Below, piece by piece: positions 13,034 through 24,608 of a DNA stretch of 64,000 nt (position 1 is the stretch's first letter; the number at the start of each line of letters is the position of its first letter). This DNA is from Coriaria nepalensis (Eukaryota; Streptophyta; Magnoliopsida; Cucurbitales; Coriariaceae), in NCBI GenBank assembly GCA_027186245.1, contig CP114498.1:3665501-3729500 (forward strand), in the 5' to 3' direction. Position numbers and translations under genes: made by a program. The notes beneath the pieces are model-generated. The model saw only the letters and a program-made list of their open reading frames with translations. It was not told the DNA's origin and searched no databases.

Positions 13034-14162
13034 TCAGTAACAAACGACATTGCTACTACTAACTACCCCTTCATTGCTAGTCTTATCCACCACTTGCTGC
13101 CGATCATGAAGTTCCCCCGTCTCAGTTCTGTCAATTGCCCGGCCGCCTTGATCAGTCAGCGTGTCTCCATTTACTGTGACAATTATGTTTTTGGTTTCTT
13201 CTTCTTTTGGCAGCTGGACTACTTCCGGCAACACAACCGGTTTCTTTGCATTTCGATATATAATGTATAGTATCATTTGAGCTATCCCAAATGCAAACCC
13301 GAGAATATTTGGTGCCTAAGCATGGTCAAAAAGTGAACAATGTAATTTGTAATATCTTATATATCAGCTTAACTGTGTTAATGAGAAGTACTCACTGCTA
13401 CGTAGAAGTCATATATGAGAAAGCCATAGCAAAACCACATTACAGCACATAATGTCAAGCAGAATGACAGTGAAAATGGCATGTATTTTACACTCTTCGT
13501 TTTCACAACTAGCCTCTGAAAAATAGTAGAAGAAGAAAGAAAGAAAATCGAATTAGTTTGCAATACATAGAATTTGATCATATCATATATTGGATATAAT
13601 TGAAACTTATATGATAATTAATTACCATAATGCTTAGAGGAGCTGCAAAAACAGAAACAGAGAAGACAACATTGATCCAACCCACAATTGTAAGCTTTAG
13701 GCTATCGCTCGGAATGAAGTACGTTGATACTAAGATCAACCCGTATGCCCCCACATTAAACATTCCGAGCAGCTTCGTTGTGAAGGTCTAATCACATAAT
13801 TAATCACATAATTATTGATTAAGAAGTTGGAATTTACTAAAAAGGAAAATAAACTTCCCTCTCTTTAACTGACATATAGCTAGACTTACACCCTTCCAAT
13901 TTAAAACAACTAGACTAACATCCTTAAAATTTCCAGAACTACAAGAAGCCTAGTTAACATTTTTGTTAAATGTAGAAGAGCTTATATACATACATAGATG
14001 AATACGCAAGCATTCATCTCATGCTTATTTGAGTAATCAATGAAATTCCCCTATATCATGCAAAAATAGTAGGAATTTTCAGAAGAAGGTGCCCATCATT
14101 TGATGAGAAACAAAAAGCAATATCGAAAATTCCAATCACTAAAACAGCTTTTTTTGAAGTAA

Positions 14163-14226
<64 letters not shown>

Positions 14227-14666
14227 TATGTCATATACCTTGGCAGTGCCCTTAGCATAGATAATGTAGATTGTAAGGTAGAGGGCTTCAATGGCACATC
14301 CAATGGAGTTAATGGTGATGAGCATAAATGCATTACGGGTCTTAAGGAAGGCATAGTAAAGCATCAACATTGCACTAAATAGCGCTACTGAATATGGAAT
14401 TGATTGAAATCCTTCTGTTGATTTCTTCTTCACTATCGTATGAAAGGTTGGCCTACGTACGTACAAATTAAAGTTAGATCACACAATGAAGAATAATTTT
14501 ACATAAAGGATCCTTTATAAACTTTATGGAAAGTATATCACAAATGTAAATAAAATGACTTGAAATGGGCTTACAATGGAGTTAGGTATACAAGGAACGA
14601 CACCGCACTACCAAGAATGCCAAAAATAAAGGCCATCTGATGAAGTACTACTACATTGGCTGCCAT
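13034..14666 (-). CDS. Clade III SWEET sugar transporter
   Basis: Seven-helix plasma-membrane (or tonoplast) uniporter; clade III members (SWEET9-15) mainly move sucrose. Exons, read on the minus strand, are 14666-14575, 14452-14239, 13787-13626, 13515-13396 and 13315-13034, giving 289 residues. Phases close perfectly and the 162- and 120-nt exons are the usual SWEET sizes. The start was chosen at 14666 because family members open a few residues before the FGILG motif; an in-frame ATG at 14783 would add 39 atypical residues. The proline tetrad is present with canonical spacing (P30, P50, P152, P169), as are the pocket asparagines N79 and N199 and Trp183. [13 protein letters not shown] and AAPLSIM mark the two MtN3 repeats. 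The cytosolic tail is acidic and variable. Two pocket positions are odd: Met61 where a stacking Trp is usual, and Cys179 where Ser is usual. Confidence 0.95.
14165..14222. repeat. TA microsatellite in SWEET intron 2, beside the 5' splice site
   Basis: Fifty-eight bases of alternating T and A. On the coding (minus) strand it starts about 16 bases after the GT donor at 14238, so it fills the beginning of the intron. Plant introns favour AU-rich sequence, so splicing can tolerate it, but length changes here would alter the distance to the donor. Confidence 0.95.
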
Positions 14667-14783
14667 TAATATGTAATTAGTAATGCTAATCTTGAAATTA
14701 GCTCCTAATCGCAACTGTTGATCACTACTTAAGTTAGAGAGATTGGAGTTAAAAGGAAAAGTGTCATAATTGCCTCTTGGCAT

Positions 14784-16533
14784 TTAGGGTTATCATGTGT
14801 ATTTATAGATGAACTGAAATGGTACCGACTAATATTAAAAATCTATGTTACTATCATATTATATGCATGATCTATACATTATAAATATGTTGCTATAATA
14901 AGATAGCATGTATTTTTTTTTTATAGAGAAATTCTTGAATGAATATGGTCTATGGCCGAGTGGTAAACCAAACGCATCAGAGTTATAAACATCTTTTTCA
15001 TGTAATGGGTAATACAATGTTTGAGATTAATATTTATAGTTGTAATATAATTTAATTTATCATATAAATATAGACCATACCCATACAAGAATTCATCATT
15101 TTCCTATAATATGTGAGATCATCGACCAATATATATTATCATTCTGTAGATAAATAGAGGGAAGTACAATAAAATTTCGATAAATTAATATGAAGAAAAT
15201 TTATTAATTTAATGAGATATTAAATAATTGATAAAATTAATAAATTAATAATTTATTGATTTATTAAGGTACTAATTTTCCAATTCATTTAAAAGTTAAT
15301 TAAATATGGAAATTAATATTAGCCAAGGAATATCTCAATTCTAGCAATACAATATCTAAATTCAAATAAAAATTAAGAAAAATTAGAGATAAAATTCAAG
15401 AGATATCAATTTCAAGAAAAAAATAATAATTAATGATTATATCATATTTTAAGAAAACTTTATAGTTATATAATAAATATTATATCTTAATAAATTATAA
15501 ATTTATACATGATGTTAGATTTATATGAATTTCTTATGATATATTATTTTATAAATTTAACAGATACTATCAATTTGAGATTAACTAAAAATATTATTTA
15601 TATGAAATTATTAATTTATTGAGATTCTCTTGTATTAACTTTCTTATGTACATGATGTATTATCGGATTCATTCACTATTTTGACCACTGATAACTTATC
15701 AACTACTGCAATCCATAATGGTTAATTTGGCGACATCTACTTGACATTTGTGTTTAAGGTGTTGGACGAGCTAATTAACTAATAACTAATTACCTGTGAT
15801 TATGATTGTTTGTAACTTTTTAGTAAGCTAAAGAAACTAATTATGGCCGAACTAAAACCGAAACAGTCTTAGAACTTTACAACACTTTTCTGTTGTTTAT
15901 TTAGGATATAATACTATATTTTTGTATATGAAACTAAATCATATATATATATATATATAATATTGTTTTATATATCATAATGTTTTATGTGACAACCTAG
16001 ACAATCGATTTTGTGTGGAAGAAAATAATAGTGTCCTTAGAAAGTTAAGAAACCCTAAAATGGCTTATGGTCCGTCTGAGTAAGATAAAAAAGGATCAAA
16101 TTAACGTGGCAGACCGATGTTAGGAATCAAGGCTTACCTCCAATTCATTTACAACACGAATCAAGATGTGGGACAATGACAAGAGTGTATGAAAATGAAC
16201 TCTAGCTATTACAAGTCCCTTTCCGGTAAGTATGCCACATGTTACGTTATGTTATGTTCAACTAGCAGTAGGTTTGTAAAGTATTTGACCTTTTAGTTAC
16301 TTGAACCAAGAGCCACTATAAAGTACAAACTTTCAAGCCATTTATATGCCTCGGTAATTATTAACTAATACATATTTGATATTTTAGTTTTCCTTTTCTT
16401 TTTTTTATTTCTTTCTTTTGGGCCATATAAATAAATATTATTTCTAATTTCTAATTTATCCATCATCATCGGAGGTAAAACTAAACGTTATGTTTTAATC
16501 ATATAGGAGAGGAGATAGGTACGAGTTTAATGC
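14784..16533. other. AT-rich spacer with SWEET promoter
   Basis: The bases just above 14666 are the SWEET 5' leader and promoter. From 14.9 to 16.5 kb the sequence is AT-rich, with a TA run at about 15942-15958 and no domain-bearing frame. A GCCGAGTGGT word at about 14956 resembles a tRNA A box but has no B box after it. I see no gene. Confidence 0.65.
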
Positions 16534-17436
16534 ATGTCATGTGAATCAAAAACAGTAACTTACCAACCATTCCAAATTCATCCTCCTCCATCTTCTTCGA
16601 TTATACTTCTTCTTCCTCTCTTTCTCTTTAAACACATTCGAACTCAAAAACTTATAATTTCGATCGCTAATTTTCTGCAGAGATACGGTTTTTCATCAAA
16701 GCAGGTGGCGGGCTTCTTCTAATCAGCGGATTCGAAGCTTGGACCTCGTCGAATCCAAAACTCAAATCACTCGACAAACCATCTTCATCTTCTTTCGTCT
16801 ATTTTTCCATCTCTGTTCTCTCTTCCTTCTTTGTCCTTAACTGTCTGATTTCCTTCTTCGACGCGTTAAACTCACACGACCGAATCGGCTTAACCCTCCA
16901 ATTGTAAGTGATCACGATCGTTTCCCTCTTCCTACTCTATTCAGTCATCGGAATCTTAGTAAGTTTAAAGGACTCACTTGCTATGTCCTATTCAATTATG
17001 GAATTGATTGATCTCTTTGCATTTATGGAAGAGTTTTTACTTTTATATTTATAGAGGAAAGACACAAGTGGGATTGAAAATAGATATTTCAATGTTACTA
17101 GTGTCCTACCAATCGTTACTATTGTCCTGTCCCATTACAATTTGGGTCTTCTCCACAATTATTAAATTGAAATAATCATCTTCATTTAAATCAAATTCTT
17201 ACCTGAAATTGGCCCTGTGGGGGTGGGTTGATTCTACAGGGATGTGGTTTTTGCAAATGGGTGTCTTTTATACGAAATTAATGGATGATGACTTCTCTTT
17301 GCATGAGAAAAGTAGAGGAAATTATACTGTCAAATGTAAAGGGCATTCTGAATATCATAGAGCTAGAGCTATTGCTACTCTTCTGTTCAATTGTCATCTT
17401 ACTTTCCTTGTTGTTTTAGTCGTGGCGTTTACTTAA
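16534..17436 (+). pseudogene. Decayed TMEM45/DUF716-like membrane protein gene
   Basis: Reading across frames gives a hydrophobic multi-helix protein broken several times. Segment 1, from about 16534, runs to FLQRYG; a T-run near 16690 then shifts the frame and the next stretch continues IKAGGGLLLISGFEAW. In that frame TAA at 16905 and TAG at 17052 both sit where Gln would be expected by context (after LTLQL and before RKDTSGIENRYF), consistent with C-to-T changes. A further TAA is at 17163. After another shift, 17209-17436 reads GMWFLQMG, then HEKSRGNYTVKCKGH and a final helix. The G-x-WF-x-QMG motif is the DUF716 signature as I remember it. All parts are contiguous without introns, so it was intronless or a retrocopy. 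The family assignment is from memory and is moderate. Confidence 0.6.
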
Positions 17437-18267
17437 TTAAGGCTATGAGAAATGGAGGATTTGAATGAATGTCTGGTTGAGAAATCAGGTGTAAATGAAA
17501 TCACTGCCAATAATTAAAATTGGATTAATATGATTCAATATTATTTTAAATATCACTTTAGTATTTTACTTAAAATTGACTTATATTTCTTACTCAAAAC
17601 ATGAAGTTATGAGAAATGAGTGGTTTCAAATCGAAAACTATCCAATTGTAAAATCATACCGAGCCATAAGTAATGTCCAACCAATCATTACAAATGGCTT
17701 ATAGCTCTCTCTAGGTATGAAATACAAGTGCGCTCTAGTCATAGTTGCAACAAGAGCAAATTGAGCCAAAACAACATTTGAAAAGAGTCTTTGCCCTTAA
17801 CCCTTACTGGTAAAAAGTCATAGTAATATGCGTATTAGGAATGATAGCAAATGTGTCATTTGGTGTTAATATTGTTTTCGATTTGTAATGACTTCTTATA
17901 GAAAATAGAAACAAATAGTTTCATTATTTTTTATGATGACATCTTTTTTTATTTGTAATTAAAAGTTTGTTATTTCTTTTAAATGTCAATGTTAATGGTG
18001 TGATGAATTGAATTATAGGTGAACTCGAAGTTTTTTTTATAAGTATTTTGATTTGAGTATTCTTATGTTTATAGGTGAACTCTTGAAGGTTTGTTTATGT
18101 TTATCTTATTTCCTAATCTCCCGATCTCTTGAGTTTTAAAAGACATCTAGAAATATGGTAAAAAAAAAAAATATATCTTTTATCTGATTTCCTGATATCT
18201 TAAGTTTTTAAGAAAATCGAGAAATCAGGTAAAAAATAAGTTTATGTTCTTTTACCTGATTTGCTGA

Positions 18268-19040
18268 TGTTTTAAGTTTTTAAACATTATATTTAAAACC
18301 ATAAATGCTGAATATCATATAAAAGAACATAAATGTCCAACCATTTTATGTAACCCTAACATCTAAAGCTATATATAGATCCACAATTGAATATTTCATT
18401 ACTTCACATTAAGTTTAGATCTTTCTATTATAACTCAATATTTAAATATTATATATGGAATAAAAAATATTGGATCTCACACAAAGGAACATAAAAGTCC
18501 AATCTTTTTATGAAACCCAAATACCTAAAGATATATGTAGAATAACAAAGGCTGAACCTTTTATTACTTCATATTAAGTTTGAATATTTTTATAATTATC
18601 TAATTTCTAAAAATTATATATGAAACAAAAAATGTGGGATCTTACACAAAATAACATAAAGGTTCAGCCTTTTTATAAAACCATAATACCTAAATGTATA
18701 AACATAGAATCATAAAAGTTGATTTTTTTCATTATGTCACCTTAAATTTGGATTTTTATATCACTACGTAATGTTTAAATATTATGTAAGGTACCATAAA
18801 TGTTGAATCTCTCACAAACTTTCATAAAAGTTCAGCATTTCTATGAAATCCTAATATCTAAGGGTTAAAACCACAAATGTCGAATTTTTCATTATTTCAC
18901 CTTAAACTTAGATTTTTATATCATTACCTAATCTCTAACCATTATATTTAGAAACAAAAAGATTGAATCTCTCACAAAAGAACATACATATCCAACATTT
19001 CTATGAAACCCTAATACCTAAAGGTTACACTTACAACAAC
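18268..19040. repeat. Diverged tandem array, ~160-168-bp unit, about 5 copies
   Basis: A landmark of the form AACATAAA-x-GTCCAA-x-TTTTTATGAAACCC-TAATACCTAAAGG recurs at about 18325, 18487, 18652, 18820 and 18980. Between landmarks each unit also repeats TTCATTACTTCA-x-TTAA-TTTAGAT and ATCTCTCACAAA. Unit spacing is 162, 165, 168 and 160 bases. Copies are well diverged. It is non-coding and satellite-like in size but very short. Confidence 0.8.
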
Positions 19041-19812
19041 AAAAGTTGAACATTTCGTTACTTCATATTAAACATAAAGCCTAAACCTTTCATATTGAAT
19101 CATAAATGTTGAACTTTTTATCTTTAATTTTAAACCCTAACACTTACACCTTTTATACTAAATTCTAAAGTTTAAACATTTCATCTTGAATCTTAAAGTT
19201 TAGATCTTTTATTTTAAACCTAAAGCATAAACTTTAGATCTTTCAAATGTCAAACTTTTAGGGTTCAATAGATGAAAGGTCTAATTTTTAGGGTTCAATA
19301 GATGAAAGGTCTAACTTTTAGCGTCTAATTCTGATTGCTCGATGCCTTCCTAAACAAAAACTAACGAAACTCTAATGAACAAATACCAGCCAACCAAAAC
19401 CATTAAGTATAACAATTCATTCAACAAAATTACAACAACTAACAAAAATTACTTAGTACAACCACTGTAAGCCTCCAATATTTTTAAAATAGGCATAATA
19501 ATGGGGAAAAACAAATTTAAGTGGATTTTTTAATAATTTTTAATTCACACTTATACTTAATTTTAATGATAGAAATAATATGAGATCTTTTAATAATTTT
19601 TAAAACTTAATAAGGACTTAAGTTTAATTAATAATAATAATAATGAAAAGGTGGTGTGGCGCAAAGCCACCTTAAGTGTCAAGACACATTAATGCATGAA
19701 TATGCAGTAAGACATGTCATTAAAGAGATGTTGATTATTGTTCTTATAGGTCAAACGAAACATTTCCCTTTACTATAAGTATGGCTTCGGCAAAGTTGAT
19801 GTTCATCAAATC

Positions 19813-19975
19813 AAAAGAAAAACACGAGAGAGTGAGGGAGAGAATAAAGGAAAGAGAGAGGAAATAAGAGAAGAGATAAAAGAAATCGTGAAGGAAAAGA
19901 GAAGAAAAATGGGGAAAAAAATAGGAAAGGAGAAGAAAGAAGAGAGAAGAAAAATAAAGAAAGAAAGAAAATTAG
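19813..19975 (+). repeat. Purine-rich (GA) low-complexity tract
   Basis: About 160 bases that are more than 90 percent A or G on the plus strand (GAGAGAGTGAGGGAGAG, AAGAAAGAAGAGAGAAG). The long open frame opposite it is only Phe/Ser/Leu low complexity and is not a gene. Confidence 0.9.
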
Positions 19976-22716
19976 GATCCACCAATTAACCATCGTCTAT
20001 AAAATTTGTAAGTATAGTTTCACTACAATATATAGTAATTGTTTGGTTGTTGTTTGTTTGTTGTGTTGCTAAGATTAATTGAATTATTATTATAATGATT
20101 TAAGGATAATATAATTCTTAATATAACATGATGGTTTAAGAATAATGTAAGCTTTAAACATGCTATGATTGAATGCATATGTTAATATTTCAAGAAGTTA
20201 ATGTTATGCTAAAATGAATAAGAATCATAAGCATGAATATGCATAAAGTTAAAGTGAGGTGTTGTTAGGTTAAAAGAAGAATCACTTGTCAATCATAAAG
20301 GACCCCAAATAATGTTAAAGAAAAGGTCATAAGCAGATTATTGCAACAGTCATAATTGGATCGCTGATTAGATATCAGTTGACATGCCAGCAATAGCATC
20401 ATCAAGGCTCAAGCATGTAGAAGGATATGAATTCATGCATGCATATATAAGTCATGAAAATATTAATTTAAATTAATCATTAAAAGATTAGTAATGTGAG
20501 TATGACATATCCTTACTAAGCTTCTATTTCATAGGTGTTCACATTGTGTTGTAGGGAATTACAAATGTAAAGTTGTAGTCTAAGGATCAGGCGAATGAAG
20601 AATATCAGTACTATGATCATTAAATTTTCATGTACAATTTCATGTTTATTCTCATTATTTTCACTTTTCTCCTCTATTAATTTATTATTTTATTTTATAA
20701 TCTAAAATTAAAAATAAATAAATAAAAAATTAGGGGAAAAAAATAATACCTAAGGTTTCCTGAGAAAAAAATTAAAATAATTCAATTTTTTTACTAGAAA
20801 AATTGATCAAATAATTTGATTTTTTTCACGAGATTTGAAAATCAAATGGAGTGTTCATGAGAAACTCAATCATATTGATTATGCCTTCCTTGCGAAGAAC
20901 CAAATCAGATCGATCCAGATCCGACAATGAAGAAGATGAACAAAAGATCTTTATTAAAAAAAATGGACCTCCATTGGAGATCTCTATGACAACCATGGAA
21001 GCACATCTAAAGCTTTCGACCTCCATGGTAGGTTTGGAGGTCGAAGCTCAAGAACTGTGATGGAGCTTCGTCATGGAAGCTTGAAACTCTAGTCATGACA
21101 TTTTTTTATTTTCCAATAGAAGAAGATGAACAAGATCTAGTTCTTTACAAGAAAGAACGCGATAATTTGGATTCATTTTTTCTCGAGAAATCAGATTGAG
21201 TGTCCATTTTTTTTATATACTAATTATTTCATTTTTTGAAAAAAAAAATTGGGTTTCTCACGAATAACTGGATCGATTCTATTTAAATACATTGTGAAGA
21301 AATCAAATTGTTTCGATCCATTTTTCATGAGAATTTGAATTCGGTTTCATCTTTTTAATCCTAATTTTTTCAAAATAGAAAGGAAAATTTAGATTTAAAA
21401 GAAAATTAAAAATAATAAGGGAAAAAAGTGAAAAAAATTATAAGTCTCATTTAAAAGAATAGACTAAAAAAGTTAGACGAAAACTACGTATTATCGAATT
21501 TATAAAAATCAAACTACATAAAACCTAAAAAATGACTGACCATTTTAACTAATATGACACTTTAACTAATGACTTTTTTAAAGCATTCATATCAGATTCT
21601 TTATAAATTTCTTCAAGTTTATAACTTAATTTGACCTAATATGATATTTAAGTTAATAGCTCTTTAGATAACTCTATATCAGCTTCTCTACATTATTATT
21701 TAAATCAATTAAATATATATTTTTTTTAATAAAAGAGTTAATGAGAGAATATTATTTATTATTTTTAATAAAATAGTTAATATGAGAGAAAAAAATAATA
21801 ATTAAATAAGTTTAATTTCATTAAACTTGAGATTAGTAAAATTAAATTAAAAGTTAAAAGTAATTAATTAGATGTAGGATATTTTTTTACAAAACTTTAT
21901 CCATATTCTTTCAAATTGAGATGATATAAGCATTTAGCTTAACATCATGTAAGTGCTCTCAAATAACTCAACAACATCAGTTTCTTTATTTTATTCTTTA
22001 AATTCATTAAATATGATTTCTTATATCATTTTTTTTTTTACAATAAAAGTGGAGAGAGAAATTCATTTACATTAAAAAAATGAGAGAAATTTATTTATGT
22101 TAATAGCAAAAGAGATAAAATAATATTAAAATAAATTTAATTTTATTACCATAATTCTTTAAATTATAATATATTTAAGCTATGTGGGATGTTTTAATTA
22201 ATTAAAGCTTCAAATTAACTATTTTTTGTAAGAATCTGAACAAAATTTGTAATAAATTTAATATTTTAATATATTATTTTATCTCTCTGCATAATATAAA
22301 TAAATTAATCTAAAATATTATTAAATAAAATATTATATTAATTGTGATTAAATTAAGCTTGAAGAATTTGAATACTCCATATTATAGCTAATATTTAGCT
22401 AAATGACGTTTGCTCTTTCTTGTTAAAACTAGACGGATATATGCTTCAAGATATTTATAAAAGGCTTCTCTGAATCACCTCAAGCTTATACCTTTATAGC
22501 ATTAACCAGAAGAATCTTTGTAGAGAAATGAAACAGAGAACAATAAAAAGAGTGAAGAAAGAAGAAAAAGGTAGTCTTCTAGCATTGCTCACAAGTGCAA
22601 TGCCAGATTTTTCTCATTTTCTTTTTCAAAGTAAGGATCTAACATGATATGATCAATTAAACTTCAGTTGTGGAATGATCAATTCTACTGATGAGGGAAA
22701 CGGAAAACCCGACATT

Positions 22717-24608
22717 TCATCTTCCATGGCCGTATTTTCGACTTTTCGTCCTGCTGTATATTGGTTCATGCCTTAATTGGTTTATCAGATTCACGATCTG
22801 TCGCTGCTAATCATAGACATAATATATTAATTTCTATTCTTACATGTCAAAAGATCATATTAACAAGAAAATTATAATTAGACAAATTTCGAAAAATGTA
22901 TATGTAAATGTATACGTACCGATCCATTTTGACAAAACGACCTTTAACTCTCATCCTGCTTTCGGCCCGAGCTTTCCTCGATTCATATCTAATGTGCTTA
23001 TCATATCTGTTTATATTCCAAACAGAAAGAAAGTATAAAAATTCAATAGAGTTGAAAAGTAAGAACATATGCATATTAAATAACATCTCACCATATAACT
23101 TCATTTCGAATCTTGACAATCAAAAAAGAAAAGAAAGAAAGAAAACTCCCTTTTCAAGTACTATCCTATCGTTCAAGAAAAAACTAAACAAGTGTTAAAA
23201 TGAAACTCAACCCCAAATGAAAAATTAGATAAATTGATCGAAATGCGGATTAAAACCTCCTCGTTTTCTTCTTCTCCTTGTAACGGGAGAGAGCGGTCTC
23301 TCTGTCTTGAGTACTTAACTCATGTGGTGAAACTCTTGGAGGAGCATATAAAACTTCGGATTTGACCGGACATTGAGTATCCAACTGTTTGATGGGAACT
23401 ATTGAGTTTCCTTCTTCAGGGTTGCTGCTGCAACTTAGAGGTGGATCGACAAGAAAATCTTGACTTGAAGGCTCACCATTATCATCACAACAATGACAAG
23501 TGCTTGCCTAAATTGAATTATGGAGAATCTCTAGTAAATAATCACTCGATGAAAGAAAATGAAAATATGCGTTTTCTTTGCTTACCTCATAAGGGGGGAA
23601 TGTGATTGGGTTGTCGATTTGATCGGAAAATGTGAAATGGGGTTCTTCTGTTTGGAGGATTTGTTCAGGTAATAACTGAACGGGTACGGAATCTGAATTT
23701 TTGAAACTGAAGTTTGGTTCTAACATGGAGAGTTCACTTAGCTGAGCAAATATTTCTTCCTTGTGATGCCCACAAATGGTGTTTCGATTCTGTGGTAACA
23801 AAATTTCATCTTCAACCAAATAACTATTCAAGAAAATTTACAAATTTTGAATGTGGAAACAGGGATCGGACTTCCACATTTTCCAAATTCAAATCAACGA
23901 GGAAATCTGGAAAAAGCGTATAGATTCCTAAACACACACCTCTCTCATGAATTTGTTTTTCTTTCTTGTTTCTGACTTTTTCTCAGCAACCAAAAATATT
24001 AAAAAGAAAAGAAGAATATATACCTTGGGCAAAGGAGGAACCTTCATAGCCTGAAATTTATGAGAAGAATCCGTAAAAGTAATAAAATCATCAAGACTAA
24101 CAACACCAGGAGTATCCCACACCAACAAATCTGACAACCCCTCAAATCCCTCTCCACCATCACCGTCGCCACCTCCTCGACCATCATCACCACCACGAAA
24201 AAACACAGCACTCTTCTTACCCAAATCATCAAACCCAAAAATCGCCGAAAAATCAAGCACAGAAGGACACCGATTAAATCCCTCAAGCGGCCTCCTATCA
24301 TGCACTAAGGAATTAGAAAGCCTGTGGTTTTCCCAATCACAGGTCTGACACAAAACAGAGCACTCTGTTGAGCAGTAAATCGAAGCAGGGGAATCATCAC
24401 AAACGTCACAGAGCAGAGATCGAGTGTGCTTACTGAAAAGCTGGTTTGTGGAGTGAACTTCTCGGTCACATGTAAAACAGAGTTTGGCAGAATCTGCTCT
24501 ACAGTAGAGAAGAGCAACAGATTCGCTACAGTAATCGCAGACACGGCGATTCTGAGTCTTCTTCATATTTTGGTTGATAATTTGTTCTTCTGCCGAAGAA
24601 GAATCCAT
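22717..24608 (-). CDS. CONSTANS-like B-box/CCT transcription factor (COL9-COL15 group)
   Basis: Nuclear zinc-finger regulator of the BBX/COL family, which acts in light and photoperiod responses. Minus-strand exons are 24608-24024, 23789-23586, 23507-23257, 23006-22920 and a tentative last exon 22750-22717; phases close to give 386 residues. A B-box spans about residues 24-66 (CDYCSESVALLYCRADSAKL, then CDREVH and H-x-R), followed by a diverged second finger (CDVCDD, CQTCDW, CPSVLDF), the arrangement of the COL9-15 group. A Gly/Asp-rich linker follows at about 142-153. The conserved NRNTICGHHKEEIF segment opens exon 2. The CCT domain is split by an intron at about 333-375 (SRYKEKKKTRR, then YDKHIRYESRKARAESR and VKGRFVK). 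The C-terminal exon is the weak part: the frame could instead read through exon 4 into AT-rich sequence. A COL13-like gene is expected at this place by synteny. Confidence 0.9.

Larger units (their letters stand above)
17437..22716. other. AT-rich spacer with tandem array and purine tract
   Basis: No gene is supported. The part at 17.5-18.26 kb is featureless AT-rich DNA. It is followed by the ~165-bp tandem array, loosely repeated TTTAGGGTT-type words around 19.1-19.33 kb, and a purine-rich tract at 19.8-19.98 kb. A short frame at 20851-21060 has no recognised domain. Between 21.6 and 22.1 kb two stretches resemble each other (GATATAAG, CTTTA, ATTAAATAT and GAGAGAA words in the same order), suggesting an old duplication. 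The left end includes the 3' UTR of the CONSTANS-like gene. Confidence 0.6.

Noticed and set aside
14945..15020. tRNA-like A box (GCCGAGTGGT)
   Set aside because: No B box, no acceptor stem and no anticodon arm follow.
19811..19993. 60-residue minus-strand frame
   Set aside because: Pure Phe/Ser/Leu translation of the purine-rich tract.
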